Shown here piece by piece: positions 41,921-51,026 of a stretch of DNA of 64,000 bases. How positions within the stretch are numbered: the first letter of the stretch is position 1; each line of letters begins with the position of its first letter. Location: positions 7,750,001 through 7,814,000 of the forward strand of contig NZ_CP070326.1 of assembly GCF_016917755.1 (NCBI RefSeq). The letters run 5' to 3'. The DNA is from Streptomyces noursei. GTDB taxonomy: Bacteria; Actinomycetota; Actinomycetes; Streptomycetales; Streptomycetaceae. A program made the position numbers and the translations under genes. The notes under the pieces are model-generated. The model had not been told where the DNA came from. It searched no databases and worked only from the letters and a program-made list of their open reading frames with translations.

Positions 41921-44656
41921 ATGAGCAATCCGACTCTGGGCGTGCAGGCGTTCCTTCCCTTCTATCGGCACGTCCTTCCGCTGGAGACGTTCGCGGAGAA
42001 CCTGGCGCCGCAACTCTCCGCGACCGTGGCCGAAGAGGACCGCGGGAAGGTCACCGCCAAGTTGTGGCAGGTGGCGTTGCATGTCGTGGAGGACCATAGC
42101 TACCGCACGTTGATAGAGCGCTTCCACCACTTCCGTACAGAGCGCGGCCTCCCCCTGGATCCCGGCAGCAGTACCGGCATCGACGCGTTCCGCCTCGCCT
42201 TGCGTCATCCGGACACCTGCGAGGCGGTCTTGGACGCGTACCCGGTGTTGCGGCGCCGCCTGGAGAAGATCACGGAGAACCTGCTAAAGGCGTACGCGAG
42301 GATGTTCGTCGCCTTCCACGACGACCGTGCGCAATTGGCCCACATCGCCGGAATCGGCCCGCAGGAGACCATCCGGGAAGTGAGTCTGTCGAACTCCGAT
42401 CCGCACAACGGCAATCAGCGGGTCATGTTCGTCACCACCGCCTCGGGCGCACAGCTGGTCTTCAAGCCGAGGCCGCTGGCCGGGGACGCGTTCGCCCGTG
42501 CCGTGTTCGACGCCGCCGAGCCGTACATGCAACACGGCCTCTCCGGTTGCGTTCCGGCCTCGCTCTCGCCGGGCGGCCACGGCTGGCAGGCAATGTTGGC
42601 CAGTAAGCCCATGACCTCCGACGCGCAGGCGGGGCGCTATTTCTACCGTCTCGGGGCTCTGATCTGCTTGTTCGGTGCTCTCGGCGCCACCGACCTGCAC
42701 GACGAAAACCTGCTCGCCTGCGGCGAGTTCCCGTGCGTGGTCGACACCGAGACCCTGCTGCGCGCCCACTTCGGCGCCGCGATGAAGGACACGCTCACCG
42801 ACACGCTGGTGGAGCAGATGAGGCTCTCGCCGGCGTCCACGCTGCTGCTGCCGGTCAACAACCCGCACTCGGTGATCGATGTGATGCTTGCCGGTGTCGG
42901 CGTGCTCGGTGAGCAGAAGTCGTCGCTGAAGAACCCGACGGTCGTGGACCCCGAGAGCGACGGCATTCGGGTCGAATGGCGCACGTTCACCCACCGGCAT
43001 TCCGCCAACGTCCCGTCCCTGAAGGGCGAACAGCTCGCCATCGGCGACTACTTCGTCGACGTGATGAGCGGCTATCGGGATGCCCTGGAATGCGTGCGGT
43101 CCGGCACGATCGACGCGGTACTGGACCGCTTCGCGGACATGCCGGTGCGGTGCCTCATACGGGCGACGGAGGTCTACGCCCGCTACCTGGACGCCTCCAC
43201 CCACCCGACGTATCTGCGCGACGAGAGCGAATCCCGCCGGTTGTTCGGTCTGCTACGGCGGTTCCACAGGACGCTGACGCCGGAGCAGAACGATGCGCTG
43301 GCCGCCGCCGAGCACGCGGCCCTGGACACCGGTGACATCCCGTACTTCTCCACGCTCGCCGGCGACACCGACGTCTGTGCGTACGGTGGCGAGCCGTGGC
43401 CGTTGTTCCACCACTCTCCCCTCGCCACGGCCCGCCGCGGACTGGCCATGGCACGAGAGCGCCATGACAGGTTCCACCGGTTCCTGGTCGAAGAGTGCCT
43501 CGGCCACATCGCCCCCGATGCCGGCGGGGTGTGGCGGCACTCGGTCTTCGGCCCCACCCTTCTACCGGCCGGGCCCGGCACCTGGGGCGGGCGGATCGCC
43601 GAGGTGATCGGCGATCTGGCGGTCACCAGTGGCAACGAGCCCGAGCACGGCGCCGGCGCCGGATGGCTCGGCAGCATCGGCCCGGACCGCCATACGCCCA
43701 CCATCAACCCGGGCAACCACGTGGCCTTCCACGACATGGGAGGCATTCGACGCGCGCTGGTATCGGCCGGGCGCCACAGCACGGCGCATGCCGCCGAAGT
43801 CGGCCTCCGCGAACTCACCGACACGTACGGCGAGCAGTTGGACGCCCTCCCGGAATCGGTGTTCTCCGGATTCGCGTCACAACTGCTGTCGATGCCCGAT
43901 GCGATCGACGACGCCTGGCTGGACACCCTGCTCGAAAAGATCGCCAAGCGGGGCGAGGACCGCGAGGGCGATCTGTCCAACGGGCCGGCCGGTCCCCTGA
44001 TGCTGCTGCTGTCCCGTATGGAGAGCGGCATCCCGGCGCGTGCCGCAGCTCTGGACGCTCTGGCGCGCACGGCCTTCGATCCGCACGGGCCCCAGCCCAA
44101 GGGCGCCAGGTGGGAGGTCGCGCACGGGCAGCTCGGCGTGATGTGGGCCAAAGCCCGGGCCGGGCAGCTGATGTCCCATGCGCAGTGGCGGCGGGAGGCC
44201 GCCGAGTGGCTGGAACGCCAGCTGCCGGACTGTCGGGCGACGCTCGCGGGTTGGTGCAACGGCGCCGCCGGTGTTCTCCTCGCGGCCGGCGAGATCGGCC
44301 GGCGCACCGGGCTCGACGACCTGGTGCGTGCGCATGCGGAACGCCTGGCGCAGGCCGCCGTCGCGTTGCCCGACGACCGGCCGGTGGACCTGTCGGTGTG
44401 CCACGGGACCTCCGGGGTGGTCCAGTGCCTGCTCGCCGCCTCCCGCCAGCTGGACGACCCGACGCTGATCGATCGGGCACGGTCCTACCAGCACCGGGTG
44501 CTGGCGCAGGCCCGGCAGACCGGCTTCTACGTCGGAGCGCCGGGGCACACCTCGCTCGTCGGCTACATGCTCGGTTGGGCGGGGGTCGCGGACAGCGACT
44601 TGATGCTCAACACCCCTGAGCTGCCCAACGGGGCTCCGACCGCCTTCCTCTGCTAG
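41921..44656 (+). CDS. lanM: Class II lanthipeptide synthetase LanM
   Basis: 911 residues from ATG 41921, somewhat short of the usual 950-1100. The N-terminal DUF4135 dehydratase domain has the kinase-like residues SLSNSDPHNGNQRVMFVTTA, AQLVFKPRPL, ATDLHDENLLACGEFPCVVDTETLL (metal and catalytic Asp/His/Asn). The C-terminal LanC-like cyclase keeps its zinc ligands: Cys in GWCNGAAGVLL, and Cys-His in SVCHGTSGVVQCLL. LanM phosphorylates and eliminates Ser/Thr in the precursor and closes lanthionine rings. The substrate is the 42-residue peptide encoded just upstream. No LanT transporter, protease or immunity gene follows; the product may be exported by a general or distant system. Confidence 0.93.
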   Translation: MSNPTLGVQAFLPFYRHVLPLETFAENLAPQLSATVAEEDRGKVTAKLWQVALHVVEDHSYRTLIERFHHFRTERGLPLDPGSSTGIDAFRLALRHPDTCEAVLDAYPVLRRRLEKITENLLKAYARMFVAFHDDRAQLAHIAGIGPQETIREVSLSNSDPHNGNQRVMFVTTASGAQLVFKPRPLAGDAFARAVFDAAEPYMQHGLSGCVPASLSPGGHGWQAMLASKPMTSDAQAGRYFYRLGALICLFGALGATDLHDENLLACGEFPCVVDTETLLRAHFGAAMKDTLTDTLVEQMRLSPASTLLLPVNNPHSVIDVMLAGVGVLGEQKSSLKNPTVVDPESDGIRVEWRTFTHRHSANVPSLKGEQLAIGDYFVDVMSGYRDALECVRSGTIDAVLDRFADMPVRCLIRATEVYARYLDASTHPTYLRDESESRRLFGLLRRFHRTLTPEQNDALAAAEHAALDTGDIPYFSTLAGDTDVCAYGGEPWPLFHHSPLATARRGLAMARERHDRFHRFLVEECLGHIAPDAGGVWRHSVFGPTLLPAGPGTWGGRIAEVIGDLAVTSGNEPEHGAGAGWLGSIGPDRHTPTINPGNHVAFHDMGGIRRALVSAGRHSTAHAAEVGLRELTDTYGEQLDALPESVFSGFASQLLSMPDAIDDAWLDTLLEKIAKRGEDREGDLSNGPAGPLMLLLSRMESGIPARAAALDALARTAFDPHGPQPKGARWEVAHGQLGVMWAKARAGQLMSHAQWRREAAEWLERQLPDCRATLAGWCNGAAGVLLAAGEIGRRTGLDDLVRAHAERLAQAAVALPDDRPVDLSVCHGTSGVVQCLLAASRQLDDPTLIDRARSYQHRVLAQARQTGFYVGAPGHTSLVGYMLGWAGVADSDLMLNTPELPNGAPTAFLC

Positions 44657-44721
44657 GCGGCCGGCAGTCACTCCCCCGTCCCGGCGTCCGCGCGGGCCGA
44701 CCGGGACGCGCCCTTCGACGG

Positions 44722-45390
44722 TCAGTCGGAGTGGTCGGCGTCGCCGCGGACGAGGCAGCCGATCAGCCGGGCGAGTTGCCCGGCGTAGTGCTCGACCACT
44801 TCGGGCGAGTTCGCGTCGGCGCCGAACAGGCCGCGGGCCAGCTGGGGGTAGACGGCCAGCGCGTTCGACGCGCTCATCTCGATGAGCAGCAGCGCGGCCG
44901 GGTCGAGCCGGTCGTCGAGTTCGCCGGCCTGCTGGCGCGCGCGGATCTGCGCCACCTCGTGGTGCAGCCGGGCGTTGCGTTCGGTCGCGTCCTCGTCGTC
45001 GTCCTCACCGGTGTCGGCAAGTCCCTCCCAGGCGAGCAGGCGCCCGCCGAGACGGGGGTCGATGCTCGCCCGCACATAGCGCTTGATCATCTCGGCGTGG
45101 TCGGTGTCGTCGGGGATCGTCTCGGCCTCGTAGGTCCGCCATCGCCGGCCGATCTCCCGGTACAGGCCCTCCTTGCCGTCGAAGTAGTACGAGATGAGCT
45201 GCTGGTTCACGCCGGCGCGCGCGGCGATCTCCGACACCCGGGCGCCCGCGAAGCCCTTGGCGGAGAAGACCTCGATCGCGGCGTCGAGGATCGCCGCCTT
45301 GGTGCGCTCGGGATCGCGCTGCCGCTCGTGCGCCGCCGGCGCCCGACGCGTCGCCCGCGGTGCGTTGGTGTCGCTCTTCTTGCTGGTCAT
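44722..45390 (-). CDS. TetR-family transcriptional regulator
   Basis: 222 residues from ATG 45390. After a basic N-terminus the helix-turn-helix is clear (ERTKAAILDAAIEVFSAKGFAGARVSEIAARAGVNQQLISYYFDGKEGLYREIG). The C-terminal domain is helical (DPAALLLIEMSASNALAVYPQLARGLFG). It diverges from an FAD monooxygenase gene across 82 bp and probably represses it, with a hydroxylase substrate or related compound as ligand. Confidence 0.9.
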   Translation of the reverse strand: MTSKKSDTNAPRATRRAPAAHERQRDPERTKAAILDAAIEVFSAKGFAGARVSEIAARAGVNQQLISYYFDGKEGLYREIGRRWRTYEAETIPDDTDHAEMIKRYVRASIDPRLGGRLLAWEGLADTGEDDDEDATERNARLHHEVAQIRARQQAGELDDRLDPAALLLIEMSASNALAVYPQLARGLFGADANSPEVVEHYAGQLARLIGCLVRGDADHSD

Positions 45391-45436
45391 GGCCAGGATT
45401 CTGCCATCCGGCCGACTAACCTAATCATCCATCTGT

Positions 45437-45472
45437 TTGACAAGTTCATCCAGGCGGTTGATTCTGTCGCAC
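45437..45472 (+). promoter_or_regulatory. Probable promoter of leaderless monooxygenase mRNA
   Basis: A perfect TTGACA (45437-45442) is followed at 17 bp by GATTCT (45460-45465), which would start transcription about at the ATG at 45473. There is no ribosome site before this ATG, so a leaderless message is likely. Confidence 0.45.
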
Positions 45473-47068
45473 ATGAATCAGCAGAGGACTCAGGTAGCCG
45501 TCGTCGGGGGCGCCCTCACCGGGCTGAGCGCCGCCCTCTTCCTCGCCCATCAGGGCATCCGGGTCACGGTGGTCGAGCGCCACCCCGACCTGCTCCCCCA
45601 CCCCAGACTGCGCGGCATCACCCCGCGAACCGTCGAGGTCTTCCGCCAGGTCGGGCTCGGTCCGTCGATCCGCCGGGAGAGCTTCAGCGCCGAGGACGGC
45701 GCCTTCGTGCCGCTCCGGGCGAACACGCTCGCGGACGAGTACGAACCGGTGGCGGAGCCCACCGGGGCGGAATTCGACGACCCCCGCACCTTCAGCGCCG
45801 ACGCCTACGCCGGGATCGACCAGGACCGGCTCGAACTCCTGCTGCGCGACCGCGCCCGCGAACTCGGGGCCGACATACGGCACTTCACCGAGGTGACCGC
45901 CCTCGACCAGGACGCGGACGGCGTCACGGTGACGATCCGGGACCGCGCGAGCGGCGACGAGGGAGCGCTCCGCGCGGACTACCTCGTCGCGGCCGACGGC
46001 TCCAGGAGCCCGGTCCGGACATGGCTGGGGATCGAAACCGACGGACCGGGAGTACTGTTCGACACGATCACCGCGCTCGTCCACGCGGACCTGTCGGCCG
46101 CGGTGCGCGGCCGCCGGATCGGCATCGCCTACCTGCAGAAGCCGCGCCCGTTCAGCTCGATGATGCCGCACGACGACTCGGGCACACGATGGCTGTTCAG
46201 CACCGGGTACGACCCGCGGCAGGAGTCGGTGGCGGACTTCACCACCGAGCGCGTGGCGGAGATGGTGCGGGCCGCATCCGGTCTGGACGACGTCGAGGTG
46301 TCGCTGCGACCGCAGATCCCCGGCACCGACGTCACCGTGCTCGGCTTCCCGATCGGCGCCCAGGTCGCACGGTCGTACCGCTCGGGCCGGGTGTTCCTGG
46401 CCGGGGACGCCGCGCGCATCCAGCCGCCCACGGGCGGCTTCGGTGGGAGCACCGGGGTCCAGGACGCACACAACCTGGCCTGGAAGCTCGCCGCCGTCCT
46501 CGCCGGGCGGGCCGGCCCCGGCCTGCTCGACACCTACGACGCCGAGCGGCGCCCCTACGGCGAGCTCGCCATGCAGCAGGCTTTCGCCCGGTTCGGCGAC
46601 CGGATGGCCGGTGGCGCGCAGGGGGAACTCCTCGACTACGCCGCGGTGACGATGGGCTTCCGGTACGCCTCGGCGGCAGTGCCCGGCAACCACGACACCG
46701 CCCCGGTCCCCGCCGCCGAGCTGCGTGCACAGCCGGGCACGCGGGCTCCGCACCGCCCGACCGCGGACGGCGGTTCCACCCTCGACCTGTACGGCGAGAC
46801 CTTCGTCCTCCTGGCCGGCAGCGAGGGCCAGGAGTGGGCCAGGTCCGCGAAGGACCCGGGCACCGTGTCGGGCGTCGAGGTCCGGTCGTACGTCCTCGGT
46901 GCGGACATCGACATCGCGGACGGCGAGGAGGCGCACGGCATCGGCCCGCGCGGCGCGGTGCTCGTCCGCCCGGACGGCTTCGTCGCCTGGCGCAGCCAAG
47001 CCGGCGCGGCGGATCCGGCCGCGACCCTCGCCGAGGTCCTGCGCACCGTTCTCGCCAAACAGGACTGA
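45473..47068 (+). CDS. FAD-dependent aromatic hydroxylase (class A flavin monooxygenase)
   Basis: 531 residues from ATG 45473. FAD-binding start VAVVGGALTGLSAALFLAHQGI, where the GxGxxG loop has Ala in the middle Gly position; DG motif DYLVAADGSRSPVRTWLG; GD motif VFLAGDAARIQPPTGGFGGSTGVQDAHNLAWKLA. The length and the C-terminal thioredoxin-like region (FVLLAGSEGQEW, RGAVLVRPDGFVAWR) match RdmE/PgaE or phenol hydroxylase-like enzymes of aromatic polyketide and drug modification. It uses NAD(P)H and O2. Probably under the divergent TetR. No polyketide genes are nearby, so a resistance or catabolic role is also possible. Confidence 0.88.
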   Translation: MNQQRTQVAVVGGALTGLSAALFLAHQGIRVTVVERHPDLLPHPRLRGITPRTVEVFRQVGLGPSIRRESFSAEDGAFVPLRANTLADEYEPVAEPTGAEFDDPRTFSADAYAGIDQDRLELLLRDRARELGADIRHFTEVTALDQDADGVTVTIRDRASGDEGALRADYLVAADGSRSPVRTWLGIETDGPGVLFDTITALVHADLSAAVRGRRIGIAYLQKPRPFSSMMPHDDSGTRWLFSTGYDPRQESVADFTTERVAEMVRAASGLDDVEVSLRPQIPGTDVTVLGFPIGAQVARSYRSGRVFLAGDAARIQPPTGGFGGSTGVQDAHNLAWKLAAVLAGRAGPGLLDTYDAERRPYGELAMQQAFARFGDRMAGGAQGELLDYAAVTMGFRYASAAVPGNHDTAPVPAAELRAQPGTRAPHRPTADGGSTLDLYGETFVLLAGSEGQEWARSAKDPGTVSGVEVRSYVLGADIDIADGEEAHGIGPRGAVLVRPDGFVAWRSQAGAADPAATLAEVLRTVLAKQD

Positions 47069-47145
47069 CCACGGCCGGTCGACCGCGAGTGCGCCGCCAC
47101 CGAGCGCGCGGCGGTCGATCGGCGCCGCGGCGCGGCATGGGCCCG

Positions 47146-47892
47146 TCAGGCCGGTGACCGGTCCTCGGGCGGGAGCAGGGTGGCCAGTCCGTCGAGGAGC
47201 CACTCCAGGACCTGCTCGAACGACTGGGGTTCGGGCGCGAGGCGTTGGGGGTCGGTGGCCCAACCGATGAAGTGGGGGTGCTCGCCCGCGGCCGCGATGC
47301 GTTCCAGGTAGGGAGCCACGGCGGCGTGCAGGTCGCTGTCGGAGTGGAGTCCGACGCGGGCTCGCATGGTGTGCTCCTCCAGCAGCGCGAGTCCGGAGCC
47401 CAGGACGTGGCCGAGCACGGTCTTGACGAACCCCATGCGGGTTGCCGCGTCGAGGCCGAGCGGTTCGAGTTCGGCGAGTGCGGCGTCGTAGAGGTGGAGG
47501 GCGTTGGGTCCCATGGGGGGACGGCTGAAGGCGAGGCGCGCGAACCAGAGGTGCCGCTGCACCGCCTCCCAGCTGGTGCGGCCGAGCCCCTGGAGCGCGG
47601 CCCGCCAGCCGTCGCCCCGGGGCACGGTGATCTGCCCGTAGACCTGGTCGGTCATGAGGTCGACCAGACCGTCCTTGCTGCCGACGTAGCGGTAGAGGGC
47701 CATCGGGCTGCGTACACCCAGGCGCGCGGCCAGTGCCCGCATGGTGATCTCGCCGGGCACCTGGTCGTCGGCGAGTTCCATCGCGGCGGCCACGATGCGC
47801 TCGCGGCTGAGTTGTTCGGTGGCGCGAGGTGGTGCGGGCTCGTCGAACCACACCAGCCCACCGGTATCGGGCCGGCGTTCAGAAGAAGTCAT
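47146..47892 (-). CDS. TetR-family repressor of the adjacent monooxygenase
   Basis: 248 residues from ATG 47892. The helix-turn-helix is LSRERIVAAAMELADDQVPGEITMRALAARLGVRSPMALYRYVGSKDGL. The C-terminal ligand domain resembles the tetracycline-repressor C-terminal type (LGLDAATRMGFVKTVLGHVLGSGLALLEEH; SFEQVLEWLLDGLATLL). It diverges from an FAD monooxygenase gene across 37 bp containing a perfect 19-bp palindrome that overlaps the partner's start codon. Confidence 0.9.
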   Translation of the reverse strand: MTSSERRPDTGGLVWFDEPAPPRATEQLSRERIVAAAMELADDQVPGEITMRALAARLGVRSPMALYRYVGSKDGLVDLMTDQVYGQITVPRGDGWRAALQGLGRTSWEAVQRHLWFARLAFSRPPMGPNALHLYDAALAELEPLGLDAATRMGFVKTVLGHVLGSGLALLEEHTMRARVGLHSDSDLHAAVAPYLERIAAAGEHPHFIGWATDPQRLAPEPQSFEQVLEWLLDGLATLLPPEDRSPA

Positions 47893-47911
47893 GGTGGATT
47901 CACTGTAGCGG

Positions 47912-47953
47912 TGGTGTACGTTGTACACCATGAGTGGACAACGTACACCGACC
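47912..47953. promoter_or_regulatory. TetR operator palindrome overlapping the monooxygenase start
   Basis: TGGTGTACGTTGTACACCA (47912-47930) is a perfect inverted repeat with 8-bp arms and a 3-bp centre, ending in the A of the monooxygenase ATG (47930). A further half-site AACGTACACC (47944-47953) lies inside the gene. No ribosome site precedes the ATG. Binding here would block both divergent genes. Confidence 0.75.
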
Positions 47954-49465
47954 TCTGAAGTACTCGTCGTGGGCGGCGGACTGGTGGGACTCACCTCCGC
48001 TTTGGTCCTGCGCCACCACGGCGTGGCGGTGACCGTGGTGGAGAAGCGGTCGACCACCTCGCCACAGCCCAAGGCACGCCGCTTCCACATGCGCAGCATG
48101 GAGATCTTCCGCGAGCTCGGCCTGGCCGGCCTGGTCCATCACGCGGCCCGCGATCTCGCCGGGCACGACCACATGGCCGCGGGACGGACGCTGGCCGAGT
48201 CCGAGCAACTCCCCCTGTGGCACGCCGCTGGTGCGGGCGGAGCCGTCGTGGACGTCAGCCCGGAGGCGCCCTGCCTGATCGCCCAGGACGTGCTGGAGCC
48301 GGTGCTGCGCCAGGCCGCGGTCGAGGCCGGGGCCACGGTGCGGTTCGACACCGAACTCGTCGCCTTCGAGCAGCACGAGGACGAGGTGGCCGCCGAACTC
48401 CTCGACCGCGCCACCGGGGACCGTGCACCGCTGCGGGCCCGTTACGTGATAGCCGCCGACGGCGCGCGCAGCCCGATACGCCAGGCACTGGGCATCGGCC
48501 GCTCGGGGCGCGGGCCCATCGGCGAGCCGAGCGTGAACGTCTACTTCCACGCCGATCTCGGCAACGTCGTGCGCGGCCGGGAATTCAACCTCTGCCAGAT
48601 CGAGCACCCCGACAGTCCCGGCGCACTGGCATCGGTCGACGGCCGGCACCGATGGGTGTTCATGGGCGGTGGGAACGCCACCGACCGGGACTGGCCCGCC
48701 CTGATCCGCACGGCTCTCGGCGTTCCGGCCCCCGACCTGGAAGTCCGCAGCGTGCTGCCGTGGCAGGCCGAGATGCTCGTCGCCGACCACTACTCCGCCG
48801 GCCGCGTGCACCTGGCCGGCGACGCCGCACACGTCATGCCGCCCTTCGCCGCCAGCGGCGCCAACACCGGCATCGCCGACGCGCACAACCTCGGCTGGAA
48901 ACTCGCCGCAGTCCTCCGGGGCCAGGCGGCACCGGCGCTGCTGGACAGCTACCACGCGGAGCGCCGTCCGGCCGGATGGTTCGCGGCCGACCAGTCGAGC
49001 CGCCGCACGCTGAACCTCCGTGATCAGCTGTCGTCCCCCGATCCCACGCTCGCTCACCACTTCGTGCTGGGCGCGGGCGGTTTCCAATACACCGAGGGAG
49101 CCCTCGCAGTCACCCCGGAAACACCCAACGACCCCGAACCGATCACCGAATTCAATCCCATCGGCCGCATCGGCACCCGCATTCCCCACCGCTGGCTCGA
49201 CCAGGCCCGCACCCGATCGACCATCGACCTCGCCGGGCCGGGCTGGGCCCTGTTGACCGGCCCCCGCTCACCGCACCCGGATCCCGGGCACGCCGGCCTC
49301 GTCGTGCACCGCCTGGACGTGGACTTCCTTCCCTCCGACCAGTCCCTGCTCATCAGGCCGGATCACGTCGTCGCCTGGCGCGGCACCGATCCGCGCGCCG
49401 CCACCGAGGCGTTGGTCGGGCTGCTCGACGGCCGGAGCAGCACCACCGAGTTCGCCGGGACGTAG
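47930..49465 (+). CDS. FAD-dependent monooxygenase (class A)
   Basis: 511 residues from ATG 47930; an upstream TTG at 47921 lies inside the operator and is less likely. Motifs: VLVVGGGLVGLTSALVLRHHGV (FAD), VIAADGARSPIRQALG (DG), VHLAGDAAHVMPPFAASGANTGIADAHNLGWKLA (GD), and a C-terminal thioredoxin-like part (LVVHRLDVDFLPSDQSLLIRPDHVVAWRG). It resembles hydroxylases of aromatic polyketides and antibiotics such as the rifampicin monooxygenase group. The substrate is unknown. It is the second regulator/monooxygenase pair in this region and is similar in layout, but not closely in sequence, to the first. Confidence 0.88.
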   Translation: MSGQRTPTSEVLVVGGGLVGLTSALVLRHHGVAVTVVEKRSTTSPQPKARRFHMRSMEIFRELGLAGLVHHAARDLAGHDHMAAGRTLAESEQLPLWHAAGAGGAVVDVSPEAPCLIAQDVLEPVLRQAAVEAGATVRFDTELVAFEQHEDEVAAELLDRATGDRAPLRARYVIAADGARSPIRQALGIGRSGRGPIGEPSVNVYFHADLGNVVRGREFNLCQIEHPDSPGALASVDGRHRWVFMGGGNATDRDWPALIRTALGVPAPDLEVRSVLPWQAEMLVADHYSAGRVHLAGDAAHVMPPFAASGANTGIADAHNLGWKLAAVLRGQAAPALLDSYHAERRPAGWFAADQSSRRTLNLRDQLSSPDPTLAHHFVLGAGGFQYTEGALAVTPETPNDPEPITEFNPIGRIGTRIPHRWLDQARTRSTIDLAGPGWALLTGPRSPHPDPGHAGLVVHRLDVDFLPSDQSLLIRPDHVVAWRGTDPRAATEALVGLLDGRSSTTEFAGT

Positions 49466-49560
49466 CACGCGTCGTTCGGCGCCGGCCGAACGTGTCACGG
49501 GGGAACGTCCCGGGGTGCGGCAGGCCCTGACAACGCACCGGCGATCGATACATTCGGCAC

Positions 49561-50910
49561 ATGAGTCGCGGTCGTTGGAAGTGGTACCTCACGCGCCACC
49601 GGCTGCGTGCTCCCCGGCTCTGGCCGCTGCCCGTCACCCTGCTGTGCGCCGCGCTGTTCCTGTCCTGGCTGTTCCCGCTGATCGACCGCGAGGTCACCTA
49701 CTACGGGGATGAGCTCGGCAAGCGCTTCTTCGTCCACCTGGACAGCGGCTCGATGTCCACGCTGCTGTCAGCGGTCGCGGGCGGCATGATCACCCTGACC
49801 GGTCTGGTGTTCACGGCGATCACCCTGGCCATGCAGTTCGGCGCCTCGCAACTGTCGGTGCGCGTGGTGCCGATCCTGCGGCAGGACCCCGTGATGCGCT
49901 GGGCGATCGGCACCTTCATGGCCACGTTCGTCTACACACTGATGATCTCGGTGCGACTCGCCGTCACCCAGGAGGACTATCGGCCGGTCATCTCGATGTT
50001 CTTCGCGATCCTGCTCGCCCTGGTGTGCGCCGTGCTGTTCTTCGCGCTCGTCGCGCGCGTGACGACGGTACTGAACTCGGGGCAGCTGCTGCGCTATCTG
50101 GCCACCGAGGGCCGCAAGGCGGTGGACCGCACACACCCGAAGGACGCGCTCGCCGCGCCTGCCGAGGAGGCTGCCGGCCCGGACGCCCGGCCCGACGCCG
50201 AACCCGTGGTGATCCGGCTCGGCACCCCGCCCAGGCACGGCCAGACACTCATCGCCTGCGACGACCACGGTCTGGCGCGGCTCGCCCGACGCACCGGGGC
50301 ACGCATCCAACTCGTGCCGGTCACCGGCGACTTCGTCGCCCAACAGGCACCGCTGTTCCTGGTGCACCCGGGCACGAAGCCGCCGGACCGCATGGGCCTG
50401 ACGCGCCACCTGTTGTTCGGCACCACCTACAGCGCGGGCACCGATCCGGCCGGGGCACTGCGCGCGTTCGTCGACATCGCGCTCAAGGCACTGTCCCCGG
50501 CCATCAACGACCCCGGGCGCGCCGTGCAGTGCCTGGACCACATCGAGGACCTGCTGGTGATGATCGCGCCCAGGCTCGCCGCCCGGCGCCCCGCGGACCC
50601 GTCGGCCGCATTCCAACACCGCACCCGCTCCTGGCCCGACTACGTCTGTATCGCCACCGACGAGATCCGGCACTACAGCGGTGCCTCGATGCAGGTACAG
50701 CGGCGATTGCGGGCCCTGTACGCCACCGTCGCCCAGGCATGCACCGCCGAACAGGTCACGCCACTGCGCTCCCGACTGGCGACGATGGACGCCGAGGTCG
50801 GTGCGCACTGGCCGCAGGACCTCGACGGCCGCCTGGCCCGACTCCCCGACTCCCAGGGCCTGGGCACGGAACCCGGCGACACCGGGAAGGGCCTGACCTC
50901 CAGGTTTTAG
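49561..50910 (+). CDS. DUF2254-type membrane protein
   Basis: 449 residues from ATG 49561. Four transmembrane helices in the N-terminal 180 residues (LPVTLLCAALFLSWLFPLI; SAVAGGMITLTGLVFTAITLAM; MRWAIGTFMATFVYTLMISVRLAV; FFAILLALVCAVLFFALVARV), then a large soluble domain including VTGDFVAQQAPLFLVHPG, DPAGALRAFVDIALKALSPAINDPGRAVQCLDHIEDLL. This is the pattern of the DUF2254 family, predicted membrane proteins of unknown function with a possible channel or sensory role. A run of small linked genes follows. Confidence 0.8.
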   Translation: MSRGRWKWYLTRHRLRAPRLWPLPVTLLCAALFLSWLFPLIDREVTYYGDELGKRFFVHLDSGSMSTLLSAVAGGMITLTGLVFTAITLAMQFGASQLSVRVVPILRQDPVMRWAIGTFMATFVYTLMISVRLAVTQEDYRPVISMFFAILLALVCAVLFFALVARVTTVLNSGQLLRYLATEGRKAVDRTHPKDALAAPAEEAAGPDARPDAEPVVIRLGTPPRHGQTLIACDDHGLARLARRTGARIQLVPVTGDFVAQQAPLFLVHPGTKPPDRMGLTRHLLFGTTYSAGTDPAGALRAFVDIALKALSPAINDPGRAVQCLDHIEDLLVMIAPRLAARRPADPSAAFQHRTRSWPDYVCIATDEIRHYSGASMQVQRRLRALYATVAQACTAEQVTPLRSRLATMDAEVGAHWPQDLDGRLARLPDSQGLGTEPGDTGKGLTSRF

Positions 50911-51026
50911 CCCTCCCGGCGATCGCGGCCCCGTCGAGACGGGCGACCAGCCGCGCAACGATCATGCGGCGGCCGTGCCATTGCGAACGCGCTCCCAGGC
51001 ATCCGCGCGGCACCGCCGGCCACCTC

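Noticed and set aside
47079..47118. 8-bp inverted repeat (TCGACCGC/GCGGTCGA) between the first monooxygenase and the second TetR
   Set aside because: The arms are short and 24 bases apart; too weak to call a terminator with confidence.
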